Positions 1-10,062 are shown, counted from the first letter of the stretch. The stretch is 64,000 nucleotides of DNA from Mucilaginibacter empetricola (GCF_024808665.1 NZ_JANUBZ010000001.1:310001-374000); one strand, 5' to 3'. Notes: generated by a model from the letters alone, not told the origin. Made by a program: numbers and translations.

Positions 1-2092
1 CCATTATAAAGTCGTACGTTTGTTTTAACTCATCTATAAGCTGCCCCATTCGTGCCGAGTGCAGCAATTCTGATGGATTTGGCGGAACCGGACCTGAAAT
101 TATAAAATCAAGGTTTTTTTGCGATGAGTGGTTGATAATATCACCCACCTCGCATTGATTGGCCAGGTAATTACTTAAGCCCACATCATTAGGCACATGG
201 AACGTTTTATGTATTTTAGATCGACGTAAATCCGCAGCTATTAAAACCACTTTTTTGTCGATAAGTGATAGCGTGCTGGCCAGGTTCACCGCTACAAATG
301 ATTTTCCTTCGCCTGCTACTTCCGATGTGATGCAAATTACCTTCACCTTTTTTTCGGAAGCTATAAAACTAAGGTTGGTACGCACTGATCGCACCGATTC
401 GGCAAAAATTGATTTGGGTTTACTGATAGCCAATATTTGCGTACTATATTCATCTATCTCTTCCGGAAACTTCCTGATAACGCCTAAAATGGGTATAGAC
501 GTTAAACTTTCAACAGTTTCTTTATCATAAATAAAAGGATTTAAAATCCTGATTAAGATGATTGAACCCAATCCAATTATCAAACCAAAAATTATAGCCG
601 TGCGGTGCATGCCACTTACATCGGGCGATACAGGACCAAAATTGGGCTGAGCCAAATCAATAATAGTGGCACCAGGCATTATACCCGCGCTGGTTATTTG
701 CGCATCCAGCTTTTTTTCGGAAAGAAAGGAGTATACCTTATCGTTAATTTCATAATCGCGTTTCAGGCTAAGCAAATCGCGTTCTGCTACCGGCAACTGC
801 GACATTTGTTGGTTTACAGGCACCAGTTGCGTATTCAAATATTGTATCTTACTATCAATTGATTTATTTTCTGCATTGATAATATTCAACGCATTATTTT
901 TTATCTGCAAAATCTGCTGATCAATATCCTGTACCGGTGCTGAATTAAGGTTATATGTTTTTAATAATGTGCTTTTTTCGCCAATAAGGCCATTAAGCGT
1001 TGTTATAGAAGTAGCCAATTCTGAGTCACTAAGACCATTTAAATTGAAGTTCAGGTTTAAATTATCCTTCCCTTTTATTATTTCCTGCTTTACCTGGTCA
1101 AGGGCTATTGCCTGAATTTTCAGTAATGCCATTTGGCTACCCAATTCTTTTGCCTCGCTCGCTGTTGCTTCAGAAGCAGTACCTACATCTAATATTTTTT
1201 TACTTTGCTTGTACTGAGTAATAGAATTTTCAGACCCCTTAACCTCTTTTGATAAAAAATCCAGCTGACTATCAATAAACTGAATCATTTGCGTGGCCGA
1301 CTGCGTACGTTGGTTGCGGTCGTAATTCAAATACTCCTTCATTATAGCATTCAAAATATCGGCGGCAAACTGAGGGTTTAAATCGGTTTCCTGTAATGAA
1401 ATGATATTGGAGTTTTTGGCTGCCTCACTGGTATGAAACCCTCCTCTTACGCGCCCAACAAAATCCTCGGGGGCATTCAGCTTAAACAAAATGGAAGTTG
1501 TTTTGGGCAATTCACCCGGGTAGCTTATGCTAAATGATGTTGGCCCTATGGTAAAAGGTACATTATAGTAGCAGGTTTGATCGATGTCTTTCCCGCCATT
1601 TTTATATATTATGTTAAAACTTTTTTTATTAACCGGATTAAAAGTAACCAGATCATGAAAAAAATTCAGGCTGTCAAATTTTACCAGCTGAACATTAAGT
1701 GGTTTTGCAGGATATAATTCACTTGTGCGGCTCAAAACCCGGCCCACAACGAAGAAACTGATGCGATAATCCAGTTGCTTTATTGCGTTTAACAGCAACG
1801 GCGTACTTTGCAGCACTATGGTTTCGCTTTGAATTTTTGACATAGATGCCCTATCACTTACCGGCGAAAATCCGGCCAGATCGGGTAGTTCCGACTTCTT
1901 TTCTTCAAATTTCATGGTCGAATAAGTGGCATATATCTTAGGCGTATACCACAAATACAAATTCGAAAAAACCATACATATAAGTAACGATCCGGCTATC
2001 CAATACCACCTGCTTAACAGTATTTGAGCTAACTTAAAATAGTCAATTTCCTGGTTGGGCAGTTTATGCTTTATCTTCTCGGTTTCTTCCAT
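1..2092 (-). CDS. Wzc-like exopolysaccharide chain-length regulator / tyrosine kinase (3' end outside window)
   Basis: Inner-membrane protein that controls polymerisation and export of a capsular or exopolysaccharide, and whose C-terminal half is a BY-kinase. Reading from the ATG at 2092 on the minus strand, the frame stays open to the window edge (about 697 residues). A transmembrane segment near residues 31-52 is followed by a Wzz domain, a long Gln/Lys-rich coiled-coil stretch, a second membrane segment near residues 497-515, then a cytoplasmic P-loop kinase with Walker A (GEGKS, around residue 595) and Walker A' (VVLIAADLRRS). The C-terminal tyrosine cluster lies outside the window. Its start is 2 nt after the stop of the Wza-like gene, so the two are co-transcribed. 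Family assignment is firm; the exact polysaccharide is unknown. Confidence 0.92.
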   Translation of the reverse strand, partial: MEETEKIKHKLPNQEIDYFKLAQILLSRWYWIAGSLLICMVFSNLYLWYTPKIYATYSTMKFEEKKSELPDLAGFSPVSDRASMSKIQSETIVLQSTPLLLNAIKQLDYRISFFVVGRVLSRTSELYPAKPLNVQLVKFDSLNFFHDLVTFNPVNKKSFNIIYKNGGKDIDQTCYYNVPFTIGPTSFSISYPGELPKTTSILFKLNAPEDFVGRVRGGFHTSEAAKNSNIISLQETDLNPQFAADILNAIMKEYLNYDRNQRTQSATQMIQFIDSQLDFLSKEVKGSENSITQYKQSKKILDVGTASEATASEAKELGSQMALLKIQAIALDQVKQEIIKGKDNLNLNFNLNGLSDSELATSITTLNGLIGEKSTLLKTYNLNSAPVQDIDQQILQIKNNALNIINAENKSIDSKIQYLNTQLVPVNQQMSQLPVAERDLLSLKRDYEINDKVYSFLSEKKLDAQITSAGIMPGATIIDLAQPNFGPVSPDVSGMHRTAIIFGLIIGLGSIILIRILNPFIYDKETVESLTSIPILGVIRKFPEEIDEYSTQILAISKPKSIFAESVRSVRTNLSFIASEKKVKVICITSEVAGEGKSFVAVNLASTLSLIDKKVVLIAADLRRSKIHKTFHVPNDVGLSNYLANQCEVGDIINHSSQKNLDFIISGPVPPNPSELLHSARMGQLIDELKQTYDFIM

Positions 2093-2094
2093 TA

Positions 2095-2874
2095 CTACTT
2101 ATGGATCAGCGTAAATATTATCAATGCCGTGTTAAATAACAACAATACTGGTTGAAAAACGGTACTGAAATTTTGAAGATTGTCAGCCCGGGCACCGCGC
2201 TTGTTTTGGGAAACGTAAATAATATCGCCGCTTTGCAAAATAGTTTTGGGGTCGTTTACTGCACCCAGGCTGGATAAATCAACATCTATTACTTTAGGAT
2301 TTTGCTCTGTTCCTCGGATAATTTTAATATCCTTCTCATTGCCCTTGTCAGTCAAACCTCCTGCCTGGCCAATAACTTCAATCAAAGTTGTGCGGTCCTT
2401 CGTTAAAACATAGTTGCCCTGACTTTTAATTTCCCCCAGCACGGTTACCTTTAAGTTAATTATCTTCAAATCAATTATTGGATCTTTCAGCAGTGTTTTA
2501 CGATATTGGTCTTCAATTAGTTTCTGTGCTTCGCCCCTGGTAAGCCCAACTACCTGTATATGCCCCAACTCCGGCAGAGCCACGGTTCCGTCATCCTGCA
2601 CCTGAAACTCCTGACCCTGAGAGGGTGAATTACTTATTCCATTTGATACTGCAACCGCCTCGTTGGCTATATATTTAATATCCTGCAAATTTCTTACCTG
2701 CAAAATATCCTGCGATTTGATGCGATATTCGATTTTTTTATAGTCTGCTTGCCTCGCCGCAGTATCCGAAAGTGATTTCTGTTCCAAAAAAAGGGTTTGA
2801 TATTGCTTATCTGAACATGAAGTACAAAATAATAATATCGCAACAGTTAAATAAGTAAAATTCAATAACCGCAT
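2095..2874 (-). CDS. Wza-type polysaccharide export outer-membrane lipoprotein
   Basis: Outer-membrane export channel subunit for exopolysaccharide, partner of the Wzc-like kinase just downstream. The 259-residue product has a lipoprotein signal (hydrophobic run ending at Cys20, FCTSC), a Poly_export domain (roughly residues 50-145), one SLBB domain (about 147-195, VLGEIKSQGNYVL...GGLTDKG) and a hydrophobic C-terminal helix (about 237-257) that would form the outer-membrane barrel helix as in Wza. It is shorter than E. coli Wza (about 380 residues), having one SLBB repeat, as is usual in Bacteroidota. First gene of a minus-strand operon, with a candidate promoter at 2922-2929. Confidence 0.93.
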   Translation of the reverse strand: MRLLNFTYLTVAILLFCTSCSDKQYQTLFLEQKSLSDTAARQADYKKIEYRIKSQDILQVRNLQDIKYIANEAVAVSNGISNSPSQGQEFQVQDDGTVALPELGHIQVVGLTRGEAQKLIEDQYRKTLLKDPIIDLKIINLKVTVLGEIKSQGNYVLTKDRTTLIEVIGQAGGLTDKGNEKDIKIIRGTEQNPKVIDVDLSSLGAVNDPKTILQSGDIIYVSQNKRGARADNLQNFSTVFQPVLLLFNTALIIFTLIHK

Positions 2875-2921
2875 ATATGGATTGGATCTTTTTTATATTT
2901 AATTAACATAGGGAACGATGT

Positions 2922-2929
2922 CAAATTTA
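2922..2929 (-). promoter_or_regulatory. Candidate -7 element for the wza-wzc operon
   Basis: On the minus strand the octamer TAAATTTG matches the Bacteroidota -7 consensus TAnnTTTG, and lies about 48 nt before the wza-like start codon. No good TTG -33 box is seen at the expected spacing, so this is a candidate only. Confidence 0.3.
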
Positions 2930-2968
2930 CATATTTTTGTATCATATAAACATCGTATTTTTTTGTAA

Positions 2969-3715
2969 GTGCAAGACCCTAAAATTTCTTTGATTACCGT
3001 CTGTTTTAACGCTGAAGCTTCTATTTCCCGGTGTATAGAATCAGTAATAAGCCAAACATTTAAAAGTTACGAATATATTATTATTGACGGAGCTTCGACA
3101 GACAATACCATTAATATTATAAAAAAATACGGAGCAAACATTAACGTGCTGGTTTCGGAGCCCGATAAAGGAATATATGATGCTATAAATAAAGGCATCA
3201 GGCTGGCAAAAGGTGATGTAGTGGGAATTTTAAATGCCGATGATTTTTTTGCGGATTCAAACGCATTGGGTTTAATAGCCGGGGCCTTTGAACAAAAAAA
3301 CACCGAAATTGTTTACGCCGATCTGGATTATGTAGATACGGACGATAAAATTATCCGTAAGTGGCGTTCGGGTGAATATAAAACGGGTAAATTTAATTGG
3401 GGATGGATGCCCCCGCATCCTACCTTTTATTGTAAGAGAAATTTATTCGAAAAATATGGCTATTATAGCCTTGAATATGGCACTGCTGCGGATTACGAAT
3501 TGATGTTAAGGTTTATCCATCGTTCAAAAATTAATCCTTTTTATATAAAAAAAGTACTGATAAAAATGAAAACCGGCGGAGCAAGCAACAAAAGCTTAAG
3601 CAACCGCGTAAAAGGATTGTTATTTGACTTCAAAGCCATGCGATATAATGGCATTTTACTCCCGGTATTAACTATAATATTAAAGCCGGTAAGCAAAATC
3701 AGCCAGTATTTTTAG
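2969..3715 (+). CDS. Family 2 glycosyltransferase (WcaA-like)
   Basis: Probably transfers a sugar from a nucleotide sugar during assembly of the exopolysaccharide repeat unit. The 248-residue protein has the GT-A fold signature: an N-terminal ISLITVCFNAE strand, DGASTDNT near residues 40-47 and the metal-binding LNADD at 88-92, then the WGWMPPHPTFY and AADYELMLR segments typical of this subfamily. The start is a GTG, and no in-frame ATG lies near it. It is divergent from the wza-wzc pair and followed by the WecA-like gene on the same strand, so it belongs functionally to the same polysaccharide locus. Sugar specificity cannot be read from sequence. Confidence 0.88.
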   Translation: MQDPKISLITVCFNAEASISRCIESVISQTFKSYEYIIIDGASTDNTINIIKKYGANINVLVSEPDKGIYDAINKGIRLAKGDVVGILNADDFFADSNALGLIAGAFEQKNTEIVYADLDYVDTDDKIIRKWRSGEYKTGKFNWGWMPPHPTFYCKRNLFEKYGYYSLEYGTAADYELMLRFIHRSKINPFYIKKVLIKMKTGGASNKSLSNRVKGLLFDFKAMRYNGILLPVLTIILKPVSKISQYF

Positions 3716-3827
3716 CACGAAAATTGATGTTAATATGTTAATAACAAGCATTCCAATAAATTGACAATTGTTAGTTAATTGCGATGATTGATAAATGGAA
3801 TAGTTAATCTACCTCAAAAACTATAAA

Positions 3828-4934
3828 ATGATGGATTTTTTACATAGCTATCCTGTGCTTTATTACATTTTTATAGTAATATTTTCGGCATTTATTACTT
3901 TGTTCGCTATTCCGTCAATCCTTCATGTTGCCCGTTTCAGACACCTTTATGATGATTTGGGCCATTTCAGAAAATCACATGATCATGGTATACCGCGTTT
4001 AGGCGGCGTAGCCATATTTGTAAGCTTTACCATTACCTCGCTTTTATTCTGCATGACTGATCAGTCATTACCTATAAATTACTTATTAACTGCCTGCATT
4101 ATTCTTTTTGCAATGGGTTTAAAGGACGATCTTTCGGGTGTAAACTCAAATACAAAATTTTTAATTCAATTTATTGTTTGTGCCATACTGGTTGTTTTAG
4201 GCAATATCCGCCTCGAAAGCATGTATGGTGTCTTCGGTATTTTTGAATTGCCTTATCTGCTTAGCGTAGGCGTATCAATCTTATTGATATTGTTATTAAT
4301 CAATGCCTTTAATTTAATTGATGGTATTGACGGGCTAGCCGCCACGACCGGCATTATTGCCAATGGTACTTTCGCGGCGCTGTTTATTTACCTGCATCAA
4401 TATGAGCTGGCTGCCGTTTCTCTGGCTATGGTTGGCGCTATTATAGGTTTCTTGAGATTTAATATCACCCCGGCCAAAATTTTTATGGGCGATACCGGCT
4501 CCTTACTAATTGGGTTAATATCGGCCGTTATGGCACTTAAATTTATTGCTTTAAGTAAAGGTGTTGATGGTAAATCAACTGTTGATCTTTTTGCAGTACC
4601 GGCATTGGCCTTTGCTATTCTGATAGGTCCTGTTTTTGATACCATAAGAGTATTTATTATCCGCATATCAAACGGAGTTTCACCTTTTGCTGCCGATCGT
4701 AACCACATACACCACCGCATGTTAAAATTGGGTTTTAATCATCTACAAACCACCTGCATTTTAACCAGCATTAATATTGCATCAATTGTTATGGTTTTAT
4801 TGTTTAAAAGCTACGGCAACTCATTGCTTATCTTATTAATTATTGCGGTTTCGTTGGTGTTTAACTGGATGATTACTTTTTTCCTTCGTTCAAAAGAACG
4901 CTCAAGCGTTGCGCTGCGCAATCTATTTGTTTAA
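3828..4934 (+). CDS. WecA/TagO-like undecaprenyl-phosphate sugar-1-phosphate transferase
   Basis: Integral membrane enzyme of the MraY/WecA family that loads a HexNAc-1-phosphate onto undecaprenyl phosphate, the priming step of envelope polysaccharide synthesis. The 368-residue protein is built of about ten hydrophobic helices. Visible motifs are KDD at 99-101, NAFNLIDGIDGLAA at 159-172, FMGDTGS at 219-225 and HIHHRM at 293-298. The HIHH form points to the WecA/TagO branch rather than MraY. It follows the glycosyltransferase by about 110 nt. No mur genes are near, which also argues against MraY. Confidence 0.9.
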   Translation: MMDFLHSYPVLYYIFIVIFSAFITLFAIPSILHVARFRHLYDDLGHFRKSHDHGIPRLGGVAIFVSFTITSLLFCMTDQSLPINYLLTACIILFAMGLKDDLSGVNSNTKFLIQFIVCAILVVLGNIRLESMYGVFGIFELPYLLSVGVSILLILLLINAFNLIDGIDGLAATTGIIANGTFAALFIYLHQYELAAVSLAMVGAIIGFLRFNITPAKIFMGDTGSLLIGLISAVMALKFIALSKGVDGKSTVDLFAVPALAFAILIGPVFDTIRVFIIRISNGVSPFAADRNHIHHRMLKLGFNHLQTTCILTSINIASIVMVLLFKSYGNSLLILLIIAVSLVFNWMITFFLRSKERSSVALRNLFV

Positions 4935-5018
4935 TTATACTGTATTAAACAACATTCAGTGTTGAGTAATTTTTGACGCCCGCGTTTCTTTATAATTCAG
5001 CCCCCGTCTTTATTTTAG

Positions 5019-5026
5019 TAATTTTG
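5019..5026 (+). promoter_or_regulatory. Candidate -7 element upstream of gap
   Basis: TAATTTTG fits the TAnnTTTG consensus and ends 17 nt before the gap ATG. The -33 region has no clear TTG, so confidence is limited. Confidence 0.35.
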
Positions 5027-5043
5027 CAGCTTATATTTTCGAA

Positions 5044-6042
5044 ATGAGGATTGCTGTAAATGGGTTTGGCCGCATAGGGCGTATTTTTTTAAGAAATATT
5101 TTAGAAAAAAAGGAAATTACGGTAGTTGCCATTAATGATCTTACCGATACAGAAACACTGGCACACCTGTTTAAATATGATTCCGTTCACCGCGGCTTTA
5201 AAGGAACGGTAAGCTTCGATAAGGAGCATCTTATTATCAATCAAAAAACTATAAAAGTATTGGCAGAACCCGATCCGGCCAAACTGCCCTGGAAAGAACT
5301 GAATATTGACCTTGTAATAGAATCGACAGGTAAATTCACGTCAAGACAAGGCGCAAGCCTGCATTTGGATGCCGGCGCCAAACAAGTAATTATTTCGGCA
5401 CCTGGTACTGATAAAAATATCCCGACTGTTGTATTGGGGGTGAACGATGGTTTGGTTGATCTTCATGCTCCTATACTATCAAATGCATCGTGCACCACCA
5501 ACAATGTGGCTGCCATGGTAAAAATACTGGACGATAACTGGGGCATTATTGATGGTTATATCACCACCGTACACTCCATGACCGGCGATCAGAACCTGCA
5601 CGACGCCCCCCATAAAGATTTGCGTCGCGCCCGGGCTGCATCGGCCTCAATCATCCCAACAACAACCGGAGCAGCAAAAGCTATAACCGCTATTTTCCCT
5701 CATCTGGAAGGCCGTTTAGGTGGAGCTGGTATCCGCGTACCCGTTTTAAATGGATCATTAACTGATTTTACCTGCAGTCTGAAAAAGCAGCCTACCGTTG
5801 CCGAAATTAACCAGGCATTTAAAGACGCTGCCAACGGCCCAATGAAAAATGTGTTGGAATACACCGAAGACCCTATTGTTTCTACAGATATTTTAGATAA
5901 TACGCATAGCTGTATTTTTGATGCCAAGCTAACCTCCATAGTTGGCGGTTTGGTAAAGGTGGTAGGCTGGTATGATAATGAGATGGGATATTCCAGCCGG
6001 CTGGCCGATCTGGTTGTAGAAATAAGCGAGCTACCCCGATAA
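5044..6042 (+). CDS. gap: Glyceraldehyde-3-phosphate dehydrogenase, type I
   Basis: Glycolytic enzyme that oxidises glyceraldehyde-3-phosphate to 1,3-bisphosphoglycerate with NAD+. The 332-residue length is standard. Visible are the nucleotide-binding NGFGRIGR (6-13), the catalytic SNASCTTN with Cys150, the partner His177 in TTVHSMTGDQ, and the C-terminal GWYDNEMGYSSR. The residue two places after the TT pair is Asn (SCTTNN) where most type I enzymes have a second Cys (SCTTNC), and the loop around TVHSMT differs from the common TVHAYT, so this may be a diverged paralogue. pgk, the next enzyme of the pathway, is 0.5 kb downstream with one small gene between. Confidence 0.95.
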   Translation: MRIAVNGFGRIGRIFLRNILEKKEITVVAINDLTDTETLAHLFKYDSVHRGFKGTVSFDKEHLIINQKTIKVLAEPDPAKLPWKELNIDLVIESTGKFTSRQGASLHLDAGAKQVIISAPGTDKNIPTVVLGVNDGLVDLHAPILSNASCTTNNVAAMVKILDDNWGIIDGYITTVHSMTGDQNLHDAPHKDLRRARAASASIIPTTTGAAKAITAIFPHLEGRLGGAGIRVPVLNGSLTDFTCSLKKQPTVAEINQAFKDAANGPMKNVLEYTEDPIVSTDILDNTHSCIFDAKLTSIVGGLVKVVGWYDNEMGYSSRLADLVVEISELPR

Positions 6043-6064
6043 ATACCCCTTATAATTTAAATAG

Positions 6065-6499
6065 ATGATCAAATTTATTACCGGCGATGATGTATTGCCC
6101 GTACGCAACGAAGTATTGCGCGAAGGACGACTGACTTTAGATGAATGCCGGTTCCCATCAGACACCCAGCCCGGCATTTTCCATTTGGGCTATTATGTAA
6201 ATGACCAGTTGGCCTGCATTGCTTCGTTTCATCCGCAAAGTTATGGCGAGTTTACTGGTACCGGTTACCAGCTGCGCGGTATGGCAACAGTTGAAGAGCA
6301 TCGTGGAAAAGGCTTAGGTAACCAGTTGGTTAATTTTGCCATCGTTTACCTGCGAGGCCAAAAAGCAAATTACGTTTGGTGCAATGCCCGCAAAAAGGCA
6401 GTACCTTTTTATTTAAATGTAGGGTTTGAAGTTGTTTCTACCGAATTTGACGTGCCCGGAATTGGCCCACATTTTGTAATGTATGTTAAGATTCAGTGA
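6065..6499 (+). CDS. GNAT-family N-acetyltransferase
   Basis: Acetyl-CoA-dependent acyltransferase of unknown substrate, 144 residues, the usual size for a single GNAT domain. The acetyl-CoA pyrophosphate-binding motif A is visible as RGMATVEEHRGKGLGNQLV (about residues 73-91), with the following NARKKAVPFYLNVGFEV as motif B. It starts 22 nt after the gap stop and is probably co-transcribed with gap. Its position between gap and pgk suggests no obvious metabolic link. Confidence 0.85.
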   Translation: MIKFITGDDVLPVRNEVLREGRLTLDECRFPSDTQPGIFHLGYYVNDQLACIASFHPQSYGEFTGTGYQLRGMATVEEHRGKGLGNQLVNFAIVYLRGQKANYVWCNARKKAVPFYLNVGFEVVSTEFDVPGIGPHFVMYVKIQ

Positions 6500-6593
6500 T
6501 TTTTTTATTACCTGAAACACCTTTTTAACTTAAATGTGCAAAATTTAGAAATATTTACTCAATTTGGCGCTTCAAAATTGCTTGTCAATCATT

Positions 6594-7784
6594 ATGAAAA
6601 CAATAGATCAAATTAGTTTTGCCGGCAAAAAGGCACTTATCCGTGTTGACTTTAATGTTCCTTTGGATAAAGATTATAATATTACAGACGATAACCGCAT
6701 GACGGCTGCTTTGCCAACTATTAATAAAATATTAAAAGATGGTGGCGCAGTGATCCTGATGTCGCACCTTGGTAGACCAAAAGATGGCCCTACTGAAAAA
6801 TATTCACTAAAACACCTGGTTCCGCACCTGGCTGATCTGTTGGGCCAGCAAGTACAATTTGCTGATGACTGCATTGGTGCCGAAGCCGTTGCAAAAGCAA
6901 AAGCTTTAGGAAAAGGCGAGGTGTTACTATTAGAGAACTTACGTTTTTATAAAGAAGAAGAAAAAGGCGATAAAGACTTTGCCGAAAAACTATCTAAACT
7001 AGGCGATATTTATGTGAATGATGCCTTCGGAACCGCACACCGTGCCCACGCTTCAACATCTGTTATAGCGCAGTTTTTTCCAAATGCCAAATACTTCGGT
7101 TACCTGATGGCTGCTGAGCTGGATAATGCTGAAAAAATATTAAACGGCGCTGCAAAACCATTTACAGCAATTATGGGCGGTGCAAAAGTATCCGACAAAA
7201 TTGAACTGATTGAGCGCCTGCTGGATAAGGTTGATAGCCTGATTATTGGTGGAGGTATGGCTTATACTTTTGCTAAAGCACAAGGTGGCAGTATTGGCAA
7301 ATCATTAGTTGAAGAAGATAAACTGGAGCTTGCTTTAAGTTTGATAGAAAAAGCTAAATCAAAAGGCGTTAATTTATTATTGCCGACAGATTCTGTTATT
7401 GCCGACAATTTTTCTAATGATGCCAATACAGACATCGCCCCAAATAAAAATATAAAAGATGGCTGGATGGGTCTGGATATCGGTCCTGATTCAATAGTTG
7501 AATTTAAAAAGGTTGTCGAAGGTTCAAAAACTATTTTATGGAACGGCCCGATGGGTGTTTTTGAAATGGAGAAATTTGAAGCAGGCACCAAAGCTATTGC
7601 AGAATCAGTAGTTAAAGCGACTGAAAACGGCGCTTTCTCTCTGATAGGTGGCGGCGATTCAGCAGCAGCTGTGGCCAAGTTTAACTTCACCGAGCAAGTT
7701 AGCTACGTATCAACCGGTGGTGGCGCTTTGTTAGAATATATGGAAGGTAAAGAGTTGCCTGGCGTAAAAGCTATAAACGAATAA
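6594..7784 (+). CDS. pgk: Phosphoglycerate kinase
   Basis: Glycolytic kinase that transfers the acyl phosphate of 1,3-bisphosphoglycerate to ADP. From the ATG at 6594 the protein is 396 residues, the normal bacterial length. A TTG 30 nt upstream would add a non-homologous leader and is rejected. Motifs: [12 protein letters not shown] near the start, [30 protein letters not shown], and the nucleotide-binding GGGDSAAAV near the C-terminus. A clear intrinsic terminator follows at 7808-7834. Confidence 0.97.
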   Translation: MKTIDQISFAGKKALIRVDFNVPLDKDYNITDDNRMTAALPTINKILKDGGAVILMSHLGRPKDGPTEKYSLKHLVPHLADLLGQQVQFADDCIGAEAVAKAKALGKGEVLLLENLRFYKEEEKGDKDFAEKLSKLGDIYVNDAFGTAHRAHASTSVIAQFFPNAKYFGYLMAAELDNAEKILNGAAKPFTAIMGGAKVSDKIELIERLLDKVDSLIIGGGMAYTFAKAQGGSIGKSLVEEDKLELALSLIEKAKSKGVNLLLPTDSVIADNFSNDANTDIAPNKNIKDGWMGLDIGPDSIVEFKKVVEGSKTILWNGPMGVFEMEKFEAGTKAIAESVVKATENGAFSLIGGGDSAAAVAKFNFTEQVSYVSTGGGALLEYMEGKELPGVKAINE

Positions 7785-7807
7785 TATTTAAGTAACATTT
7801 TTGTTAG

Positions 7808-7834
7808 AGACCCCGTTTCGCCGGGGTCTTTTTT
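7808..7834 (+). terminator. Intrinsic terminator after pgk
   Basis: An eight-pair GC-rich stem (AGACCCCG with CGGGGTCT) closes a short loop and is followed by a run of six T residues, just 23 nt after the pgk stop. Confidence 0.9.
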
Positions 7835-7872
7835 GTTTTATACTTAGTTTCAGAAAATTATTATTTTTATAA

Positions 7873-9744
7873 ATGAAAAGACTCATCTCTGCTGCTTTCA
7901 GCCTTTTGCTTTTATGTTCGGCTGCATGGGCACAACGCCCGGCAATGAACACCGCGGATGCTGCCTATGTGAAGGAAAACTACACTAAATACGAATACCA
8001 GATCCCAATGCGCGACGGTAAAAAACTGTTTACCTCTGTTTACGTACCTAAGGATCAATCAAAAAAATATCCGTTCATGATGGATCGCACCTGCTATAGT
8101 GTGGCGCCATATGGCGAGGATAAATATAAGTCATCATTAGGCCCGTCATCACTGTTTTTGCATGATGGATACATCTTTGTTTACCAGGATGTGCGCGGCC
8201 GCTGGATGAGTGAGGGCATTTATGAAGAAATGACTCCTGAGAAAGAAATTCACAAAACAAAAAACGATGTGGATGAAGGCACCGATACTTATGATACCAT
8301 CGACTGGTTATTGAAACACATTCCTAATAACAATGGCAAAGTAGGTGTATGGGGTATTTCTTATCCCGGTTTTTACACTACTACCTCACTACTAAGCAGG
8401 CACCCGGCATTGGTTGCCGCGTCGCCGCAGGCACCTATTGCTGATCTGTATCGCGATGATGCCTTCCATAATGGTGCATTTATGCTGGTAGCCAATTTCG
8501 GCTTTTATCCATATTTCACCAATCGCCAGGACGACAAACCAACACAACGATTTGGTGGCAATCTGGTTTATGGCACCGAAGACGGTTATGAGTTTTTTAT
8601 GAAGATGGGTTCAGTAAAAAACACTAACGACAAATATTATAAAGATACTATACGTCTTTGGAACGAAATGTTGGATCACCCCAACTACGACCAGCACTGG
8701 AAAGACCGTAACGTTTTAACCCACCTGCACGACATTAAAACCGCTGTACTGGTAACAGGTGGCTGGTATGATGCCGAAGACCTGTACGGCGCCGTAAATA
8801 CCTATAAAACACTGGTAAAAAATAATCCATCAACCCCAATATATTTTACCATGGGACCATGGGTACATGGCGGATGGTCACGCGGGCCGGGCGATCACCT
8901 GGGCGATGTTGATTTTGGCAGCCAAACGGGGCCATACTATCGCGAAAAAATCGAGTTCGCCTTTTTTAGCCATTACCTGAAAGGAACCGATACCAATATC
9001 CCGAAAGTATCTACCTTTCAAACAGGTGTTAACCAATGGAAAACATTTAACACCTGGCCGCCAAAAGAAGCTGAAGATAAAAATCTTTATTTTTTACCAG
9101 GTGGCAAGCTATCATTTGATGCACCAACTGCCAACGGTACGGCTGACGAATTTATATCAGACCCCAACAAACCCGTACCGTTTATAAACGGAATTGACAA
9201 TGATATGAAACGTGAATACATGACCGGCGACCAGCGTTTTGCCGAAAGCCGCCTGGATGTATTAACTTATCAAACCGAAGTTTTGGATCATGATGTTACC
9301 CTTGCAGGTAATATTTGGGCCAACCTTAAAGTATCAACCACTGGTACCGATGCTGATTGGATAGTAAAAGTAATTGACGTTTACCCTGATAGCGCCAAAG
9401 ACAATCAATTTAGCACTACCACCCACATGTCGCACTACGAGCAAATGGTACGCAGCGAGGCCATGCGCGGAAAATTCCGTAACAGCTTTGAAAAACCAGA
9501 GCCTTTTGTTCCCGGCCAGGTAAGCCCGGTAAATTTTGAGCTACAGGATATTCTGCACACCTTTAAAAAGGGCCACCGCATTATGGTACAGGTGCAAAGC
9601 ACCTGGTTCCCACTGGTCGACCGCAACCCGCAGGTATTTGAAGATATCATGAAAGCAAAAGACACCGACTTCCAAAAAGCCACCAACAAGGTGTACACCT
9701 CTGGTGATAATCCGAGCTTTTTAAAAGTAAGAATTCTTCAGTAG
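7873..9744 (+). CDS. Secreted CocE/NonD (S15-type) hydrolase
   Basis: Exported alpha/beta-hydrolase related to X-Pro dipeptidyl peptidases and cocaine esterase, likely cleaving an acyl or peptide bond in the periplasm. The 623-residue product has a signal peptide (cleavage after SAAWAQ, about residue 21), an N-terminal S15 catalytic domain with nucleophile Ser163 in GISYPG, an acidic region TGGWYDAED, a GPWVHGG stretch with the probable catalytic His, and a C-terminal jelly-roll X-Pro_C domain (about residue 380 onward). The substrate cannot be deduced. Monocistronic, between two terminators. Confidence 0.9.
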   Translation: MKRLISAAFSLLLLCSAAWAQRPAMNTADAAYVKENYTKYEYQIPMRDGKKLFTSVYVPKDQSKKYPFMMDRTCYSVAPYGEDKYKSSLGPSSLFLHDGYIFVYQDVRGRWMSEGIYEEMTPEKEIHKTKNDVDEGTDTYDTIDWLLKHIPNNNGKVGVWGISYPGFYTTTSLLSRHPALVAASPQAPIADLYRDDAFHNGAFMLVANFGFYPYFTNRQDDKPTQRFGGNLVYGTEDGYEFFMKMGSVKNTNDKYYKDTIRLWNEMLDHPNYDQHWKDRNVLTHLHDIKTAVLVTGGWYDAEDLYGAVNTYKTLVKNNPSTPIYFTMGPWVHGGWSRGPGDHLGDVDFGSQTGPYYREKIEFAFFSHYLKGTDTNIPKVSTFQTGVNQWKTFNTWPPKEAEDKNLYFLPGGKLSFDAPTANGTADEFISDPNKPVPFINGIDNDMKREYMTGDQRFAESRLDVLTYQTEVLDHDVTLAGNIWANLKVSTTGTDADWIVKVIDVYPDSAKDNQFSTTTHMSHYEQMVRSEAMRGKFRNSFEKPEPFVPGQVSPVNFELQDILHTFKKGHRIMVQVQSTWFPLVDRNPQVFEDIMKAKDTDFQKATNKVYTSGDNPSFLKVRILQ

Positions 9745-10062
9745 GCAGTTGTTGGTTGCCAGTTTGCAGTTTCTAGTTTGCAGAGAGCAGCAACAAAAAG
9801 GGTGTATCATTAAAACGATACACCCTTTTTTATTGGCACGCTCCCACGAGAGCGTCGGCCTGTCAGAAAGAGCGGGCCGGGAGCATGGCCTGCAGCGCGG
9901 AAGCTTTTTTCTGACTTGATGTTATTCACCTATTATTTGTTTTTTATTGGTGTTCATTATCTCGCTACGCTTCGGTCTTTGGTCCTTTTTGTATCAAGAC
10001 AAAAAGGACTAGGCCCCCCGCGGCCGTGAGCGGGACGATTACTGTATGAACCTATAATATAA
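9745..10062. repeat. Non-coding interval with word repeats and a perfect hairpin
   Basis: No gene is seen in this 318-base stretch. It begins with TTGCAGTT-type words (9745-9790) like those at 37649-37770, then the terminator, then a GC-rich segment, then a perfect 11-bp inverted repeat (9982-9992 with 9999-10009, loop ATCAAG) followed by a C-rich tract. The last part looks like a dispersed repeat rather than unique sequence, but no second copy lies in this window. Confidence 0.5.
9795..9831 (+). terminator. Intrinsic terminator after the S15-type hydrolase
   Basis: GGGTGTATC pairs with GATACACCC, flanked by A5 and T6 runs that extend the stem, so it could work in both directions. It lies about 50 nt after the stop codon. 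Confidence 0.85.

Noticed and set aside
255..862. Two plus-strand frames of 91 and 85 codons
   Set aside because: They lie entirely inside the minus-strand Wzc-like gene, whose reading frame and motifs are clear.
7262..7690. A 142-codon frame antisense to pgk
   Set aside because: Shadow of a highly conserved glycolytic gene.
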